DNA of 17,499 nt from NCBI GenBank assembly GCA_937922175.1, contig CAKZUU010000121.1:1-17499 (forward strand). Reading direction: 5' to 3'. Each line of letters starts with the position of its first letter. Position 1 is the first letter of the stretch. The position numbers and the translations under genes were made by a program. Origin of the DNA: an uncultured Gemmataceae bacterium (GTDB lineage: Bacteria > Planctomycetota > Planctomycetia > Gemmatales > Gemmataceae). The notes beneath the pieces are model-generated. The model did no database searches and was not told the DNA's origin. It worked only from the letters and a program-made list of their open reading frames with translations. Shown here piece after piece: positions 14,215 to 17,499 of this stretch.

Positions 14215-15630
14215 ATGTTGATCGATCCCCTCCTGGCACGGACTCGTCGTCATTTCTTTCACGACTGTGCCGTGGGCCTTGGTAGTCTGGCACTGACATC
14301 GTTGCTTCGCGCCGAGCATCCGTTAGCACCCAAACCCAGTCGATTTCGACCGCGTGCTCGTTCCGTCATCTACTTGTTCATGGCAGGCGGGCCAAGCCAG
14401 CTGGAGTTGTTTGACCCGAAGCCCGAACTGCAGCGTCGGCACGGTCAGCCGATTCCCGACTCATTTCTCGAAGGGAAGCGATTCGCGTTTATGTCCACCT
14501 TCGCGAAGGAGAAGCCGAAACTGTTGGGAGTCGCCCGGAAGTTCCGCCAACACGGGCAATCGGGGGCGTGGGTGTCGGAGTGTCTGCCGCAGATCGCCTC
14601 CGTCGCGGATGACTTGGCATTTGTCAAAACGATGCAGACAAACGTCTTCAATCACGCACCGGCCAAAGTGTTTATGAATACGGGGTCGTCCCAATTCGGT
14701 CGGCCAAGCATGGGGGCGTGGATCACCTACGGCATCGGGAGCGAGTCGGACAATTTACCGGGGTTTGTGGTCCTGATGTCGGGTCCGCGGGGACCCCGGG
14801 GCGGAGCAGCCATGTGGTCCAGTGGGTTTCTTCCGACCAGCTATCAGGGGGTGCCGTTCCGCTCCACGGGAGAGCCCATCCTCAACCTCAGCCGCCCACC
14901 CGGAACTACGGCTGAAAGCCAACGGCGTGTCTTGGATGCCGTGCGCGACTTGAATGAGATTCGTCGAGCCGACACTGCCGATCCGGAAATTGCCACGCGT
15001 ATCTCGCAGTACGAGATGGCATATCGAATGCAAACCGCTGCCCCCGAATTGATCGACCTGACGCGAGAAGACCGACCAACGCTGCAAATGTATGGTGCGG
15101 AGCCTGGTCGATCAAGTTTCGCGAACAATTGCCTATTGGCGAGGCGGTTAGTCGAGCGGGGCGTTCGCTTCGTTCAGCTCTATCACACCGATTGGGATCA
15201 CCACGGCGATGGCGTCAATAACCTGGGCGCGGGCTTGGATAAAGTTTGCCGCGAGGTCGACCGGCCGGCCGCTGCTCTTATCCGTGACTTGAAACGTCGT
15301 GGATTATTGGATCAGACGCTCGTCATCTGGGGCGGGGAATTTGGCCGAACCCCGATGGGCGAAGTTCGCGATTCCAACGGCCGGAATCACCACATCGATG
15401 CCTTCACCGTCTGGCTCGCCGGTGGCGGCATCAAACCAGGTATCACCGTCGGCGAAACCGACGAATTTGGCTTTGGACCCGTGACATCGCGGGTTCACGT
15501 GCACGACCTTCATGCCACGATCCTCCACCTGCTGGGCCTGGATCACACCCAATTGACCTTCCGCTTTCAGGGGCGCGATTTCCGTTTGACCGACATTGCC
15601 GGTCATGTCGTCGGCGACCTGCTAGCGTGA
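14215..15630 (+). CDS. DUF1501 protein with Tat-like signal
   Basis: A 471-residue protein of the DUF1501 family, part of the alkaline-phosphatase/sulfatase-like superfamily and abundant in Planctomycetota; its activity is not known. The N-terminus has the twin-arginine segment TRRHFFHDCAVGLGSLAL (about 9-26), consistent with Tat export. Family motifs follow: LFMAGGPSQLELFDPKP near 53-69, DWDHHGDG (326-333), GGEFGRTPMG (373-382), GRNHHIDAF (389-397) and HDLHATILHLLGLDH near the C-terminus. The His and Asp residues in these motifs are plausible metal ligands. The ATG at 14215 was chosen over the GTG at 14206 because the GAGAG site (14202-14206) suits it. These genes usually follow a DUF1549/DUF1553 gene; none is present here. 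Its 3' end overlaps the patatin gene by 9 nt, tail to tail. Confidence 0.93.
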   Translation: MLIDPLLARTRRHFFHDCAVGLGSLALTSLLRAEHPLAPKPSRFRPRARSVIYLFMAGGPSQLELFDPKPELQRRHGQPIPDSFLEGKRFAFMSTFAKEKPKLLGVARKFRQHGQSGAWVSECLPQIASVADDLAFVKTMQTNVFNHAPAKVFMNTGSSQFGRPSMGAWITYGIGSESDNLPGFVVLMSGPRGPRGGAAMWSSGFLPTSYQGVPFRSTGEPILNLSRPPGTTAESQRRVLDAVRDLNEIRRADTADPEIATRISQYEMAYRMQTAAPELIDLTREDRPTLQMYGAEPGRSSFANNCLLARRLVERGVRFVQLYHTDWDHHGDGVNNLGAGLDKVCREVDRPAAALIRDLKRRGLLDQTLVIWGGEFGRTPMGEVRDSNGRNHHIDAFTVWLAGGGIKPGITVGETDEFGFGPVTSRVHVHDLHATILHLLGLDHTQLTFRFQGRDFRLTDIAGHVVGDLLA

Positions 15631-16863
15631 GCGTTCGGAACCCGGCCAGGCTTGGAAACGCGTCCCCGACCGGGGCAGGATATCTTCATCGATCCCGATG
15701 TTATCCAATCGAGTGTGCCACTCCTTGCCGCTGTACCCCTGACGATACCCCTCATCATATAACCGACGCATCTTTTTCGGGTCGAAATTCAACGAATCAA
15801 GGTCCATCGGAAAGTCCTGCGGGACAGCAGCGAGATGATAGTTGAGACCTGTGATTAATGCTAGTGTGTATAAACGGAATAGATCATTTCGCGATCCCGA
15901 ATATAACATCGCCCGCAACGTCGTCCCAGCGATCTTGAGGATACGCTGCTCAACGCATTTGGGATCGGCAAATATCTTCCCCGCGTCGATCACATACAAG
16001 TTGGAGCCGGCGCGCGAACGAATATTCCCTCGATCCAATTGCAGCATGAAGGGCTGGAAGAACACCGCCGTCGTCGCTCCACCATCGACATGCAATTCCT
16101 CGTAACGTTGACCATTGATTTCCACCTCGATCCGCACCGGAGGAAAAAAGGCGGGAACCGAGCAACTGGCTAACACCACATCACGGTACAAGGCGCGAGC
16201 TTCGGGGCGACCGCTTGAGGCGATGGCCCCCATGTCCCATATGACGAGCTTCCGCGTGTCGAGATTGGTCGTGCCGATGTACAGCCGACGTCCGGTCTGG
16301 TGAGCCGCAGCGACCTCGGCCAGTAATTCGGGTGTGCACGCCGCATCAATCTTCTGTCGCAGAGGCTCGCTGCTCACCACAGAGTCGGACCAGAGAATCG
16401 AGAGTTTGCGACGGGGACGATAAACATCGCGGGAACCGTAGTTGGAATAATAGTCTCGTAGCTGTGAGTCATATTTCGGTCCGAGAAACGCGTAAGTGGC
16501 GATCAAGGCTCCAGTGCTGATCCCGGTCACAACGTCGAACTGAGGCCGTTTCCCCGAATCACTCCAACCACATAACACGCCGACGGTAAACGCCCCGAAC
16601 ACTCCACCGCCCGTGAGGGCAAGATAATTTTGCGGCGAGCGATTCGGCACCACAGTATCCGCCTGCTCCCGCTCTAAGGTAAGCTGCAAACTGTGGAACA
16701 GGTCCGGATTAACCATCGGAAATTGACCATCCGGTGCATCGACGTCCCGCAAGTAGGACATGGAAAGATTCGGCGGCACACAGTTCCGTGCGGGGAACCG
16801 ACAGCCGACCGCTGCCAGCCCTAACATCATCCCCCACGCACCCATCACGAGCCGTCGTGTCAT
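15622..16863 (-). CDS. Patatin-like phospholipase, putative lipoprotein
   Basis: A 413-residue patatin-family acyl hydrolase. Patatins cleave acyl chains from phospholipids or other lipids with a Ser-Asp dyad. The oxyanion-hole motif GGGVFGAF lies near 80-90, the nucleophile elbow GISTG has Ser116, and the catalytic Asp260 is in HVDGG. All three are intact, so the enzyme is probably active. The ATG at 16863 gives a short basic start (MTRRLVMG), a hydrophobic stretch and AVGC with Cys21, a fair lipobox; the frame start at 16923 (TTG) lacks a signal. It is therefore probably anchored in the envelope. No strong RBS is visible; GATAAT lies only 12 nt upstream. It overlaps the DUF1501 gene end by 9 nt and has no operon partner here. 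The substrate is unknown. Confidence 0.9.
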   Translation of the reverse strand: MTRRLVMGAWGMMLGLAAVGCRFPARNCVPPNLSMSYLRDVDAPDGQFPMVNPDLFHSLQLTLEREQADTVVPNRSPQNYLALTGGGVFGAFTVGVLCGWSDSGKRPQFDVVTGISTGALIATYAFLGPKYDSQLRDYYSNYGSRDVYRPRRKLSILWSDSVVSSEPLRQKIDAACTPELLAEVAAAHQTGRRLYIGTTNLDTRKLVIWDMGAIASSGRPEARALYRDVVLASCSVPAFFPPVRIEVEINGQRYEELHVDGGATTAVFFQPFMLQLDRGNIRSRAGSNLYVIDAGKIFADPKCVEQRILKIAGTTLRAMLYSGSRNDLFRLYTLALITGLNYHLAAVPQDFPMDLDSLNFDPKKMRRLYDEGYRQGYSGKEWHTRLDNIGIDEDILPRSGTRFQAWPGSERSR

Positions 16864-16875
16864 GGACCGTTGTCT

Positions 16876-16881
16876 ATTATC
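16876..16881 (-). promoter_or_regulatory. Possible -10 box GATAAT of the patatin gene
   Basis: GATAAT matches 5 of 6 positions of the -10 consensus on the - strand, but no -35 hexamer is visible at the right distance. If used, the transcript would begin about 6 nt before the ATG at 16863. Confidence 0.25.
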
Positions 16882-17294
16882 CTTGAGATCGTCCGGTGCC
16901 GTCGCCCAGCATCCCGGGCGCAACCCCCATCACCTCGGGACGATCGCCTTCGAACAGCGCCGGATATCCGATCGGCAGTGGTTGTTCAAGATCGTTTCTG
17001 TGAATCCAGTCAAGACATGTAATCAAGGGGAGATAGTTGGCCTCGAAACGCGATCATCTTCTCGTTTTAAATTCTGTTCCCGACGGGTCGTGGCAAGGGG
17101 CGACGAGATGGAGGAGTCAGCCCAGGACCGTGGGGAGGCTCTTCGGGGAGAATCCAAGGCGAACTGATCTTGCACGAACGTCCGCCCAAAGCTATGAGGA
17201 GCGATCCACGGAGGGGGTTCCGAGCAGGCGGATCGCGGGGGGTGATTCGCACGGACGGAATTTCAAATGAGCTAGCTTCGCCGGACTGACACGT

Positions 17295-17301
17295 AAGGAG
17301 G
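17295..17301 (+). promoter_or_regulatory. Perfect Shine-Dalgarno AAGGAGG deciding the GTG start at 17308
   Basis: AAGGAGG followed by GGGAAC and GTG gives 6 nt spacing. It is the strongest ribosome binding site in the window and identifies the short reading frame at the edge as real. Confidence 0.85.
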
Positions 17302-17307
17302 GGGAAC

Positions 17308-17499
17308 GTGTACGTCGCTTGTTCCACGCTCTGTTTTGCTCGCCGCTCGCTTGAAGAGGCGTTGCAAGTGATTGCCGAAATGCGATTTGCCAAAATCGAC
17401 TTGGCGATCCATGAGGATTCTTTGCACGTCAAGCCTTCGCAAGTGGCGGCGGATGTTCCTCGCACGGCCCAACGGCTTCGGGCCCTGTGTCCTCTGGGC
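17308..17499 (+). CDS. Sugar phosphate isomerase/epimerase-like (xylose isomerase-like TIM barrel), 3' end outside window
   Basis: Sixty-four codons are visible, starting with GTG and running off the right edge. The N-terminus begins (M)YVACSTLCFARRSLEEAL, continues with IAEMRFAKIDLAIHEDSLHV and ends in a helix, VAADVPRTAQRLRA. A first beta strand with CSTLCF, then a helix with SLEEAL and a second strand with KIDLAIHE, is the start of the AP endonuclease 2 / xylose isomerase-like TIM barrel family. In those proteins the Glu or His at the end of the second strand often lies near the metal site. The activity and substrate cannot be told from this part. The perfect AAGGAGG site supports the GTG start. 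Confidence 0.82.
   Translation, partial: MYVACSTLCFARRSLEEALQVIAEMRFAKIDLAIHEDSLHVKPSQVAADVPRTAQRLRALCPLG

Larger units (their letters stand above)
16864..17307. other. Intergenic region of 444 nt without a recognisable gene
   Basis: This gap lies between two genes that point away from each other. Open frames here have no RBS, signal or recognisable motif. It holds a - strand GATAAT (16876-16881) just before the patatin gene, a short palindrome CGGATATCCG (16961-16970) and a purine-rich stretch (17095-17250). I found no convincing + strand promoter for the gene at 17308. Confidence 0.4.

Noticed and set aside
16760..17167. Open frame of 135 codons on the + strand covering part of the patatin upstream gap
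   Set aside because: It begins antisense to the patatin gene, and its translation has no domain, signal or RBS.

Overview
The window looks like chromosomal DNA of a Planctomycetota bacterium. It is GC-rich and carries several families that are expanded or typical in that phylum: a DUF1559 type IV pilin-like protein, a DUF1501 protein, a squalene-cyclase-like alpha/alpha toroid protein and several small lipoproteins. I cannot fix the order or genus; a Gemmatales-like origin is only a guess. I see no tRNA, rRNA, CRISPR array, insertion sequence or phage gene.

Left part (1-5247, all + strand): the 3' end of a toroid-repeat protein, a small unrecognised secreted protein, then a tight run of fabI (enoyl-ACP reductase, plant/chlamydial type), a TPR protein with a glycosyltransferase-like C-terminus, and prmC (release-factor glutamine methyltransferase). 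The last three are separated by 12 and 27 nt and probably form an operon.

Middle (5325-11444, all - strand): four genes read from right to left as DUF58 protein, transglutaminase-like membrane protein, MoxR ATPase, and a PF03773-type permease. They are joined by an 11-nt overlap, a 4-nt ATGA overlap and a 3-nt gap, so they are probably translated as one coupled unit. The transglutaminase-like domain keeps its fold motifs but has Asp where the catalytic Cys should be. The permease carries a His/Asp/Cys-rich loop and an extra membrane-anchored helical tail. This cassette is the most unusual part of the window.

Right part (11727-16863): on the - strand a DUF1559 pilin-like protein is followed by a 69-residue lipoprotein and a 224-residue lipoprotein. 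A strong hairpin lies between the DUF1559 gene and the small lipoprotein, and its 5' arm could also pair with the small gene's ribosome binding site. A DUF1501 gene (+ strand) diverges from this group and meets, tail to tail with a 9-nt overlap, a patatin-like phospholipase lipoprotein gene (- strand). After a 444-nt gap with no gene, the window ends in the first 64 codons of a sugar phosphate isomerase/epimerase-like gene with a GTG start and a perfect Shine-Dalgarno sequence.

Beyond the operons, the gene products share a theme of envelope and surface functions (lipoproteins, pilin-like protein, membrane transglutaminase-like protein, permease, patatin) placed beside housekeeping genes (fabI, prmC). 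A direct functional link between the blocks is not shown by the sequence.
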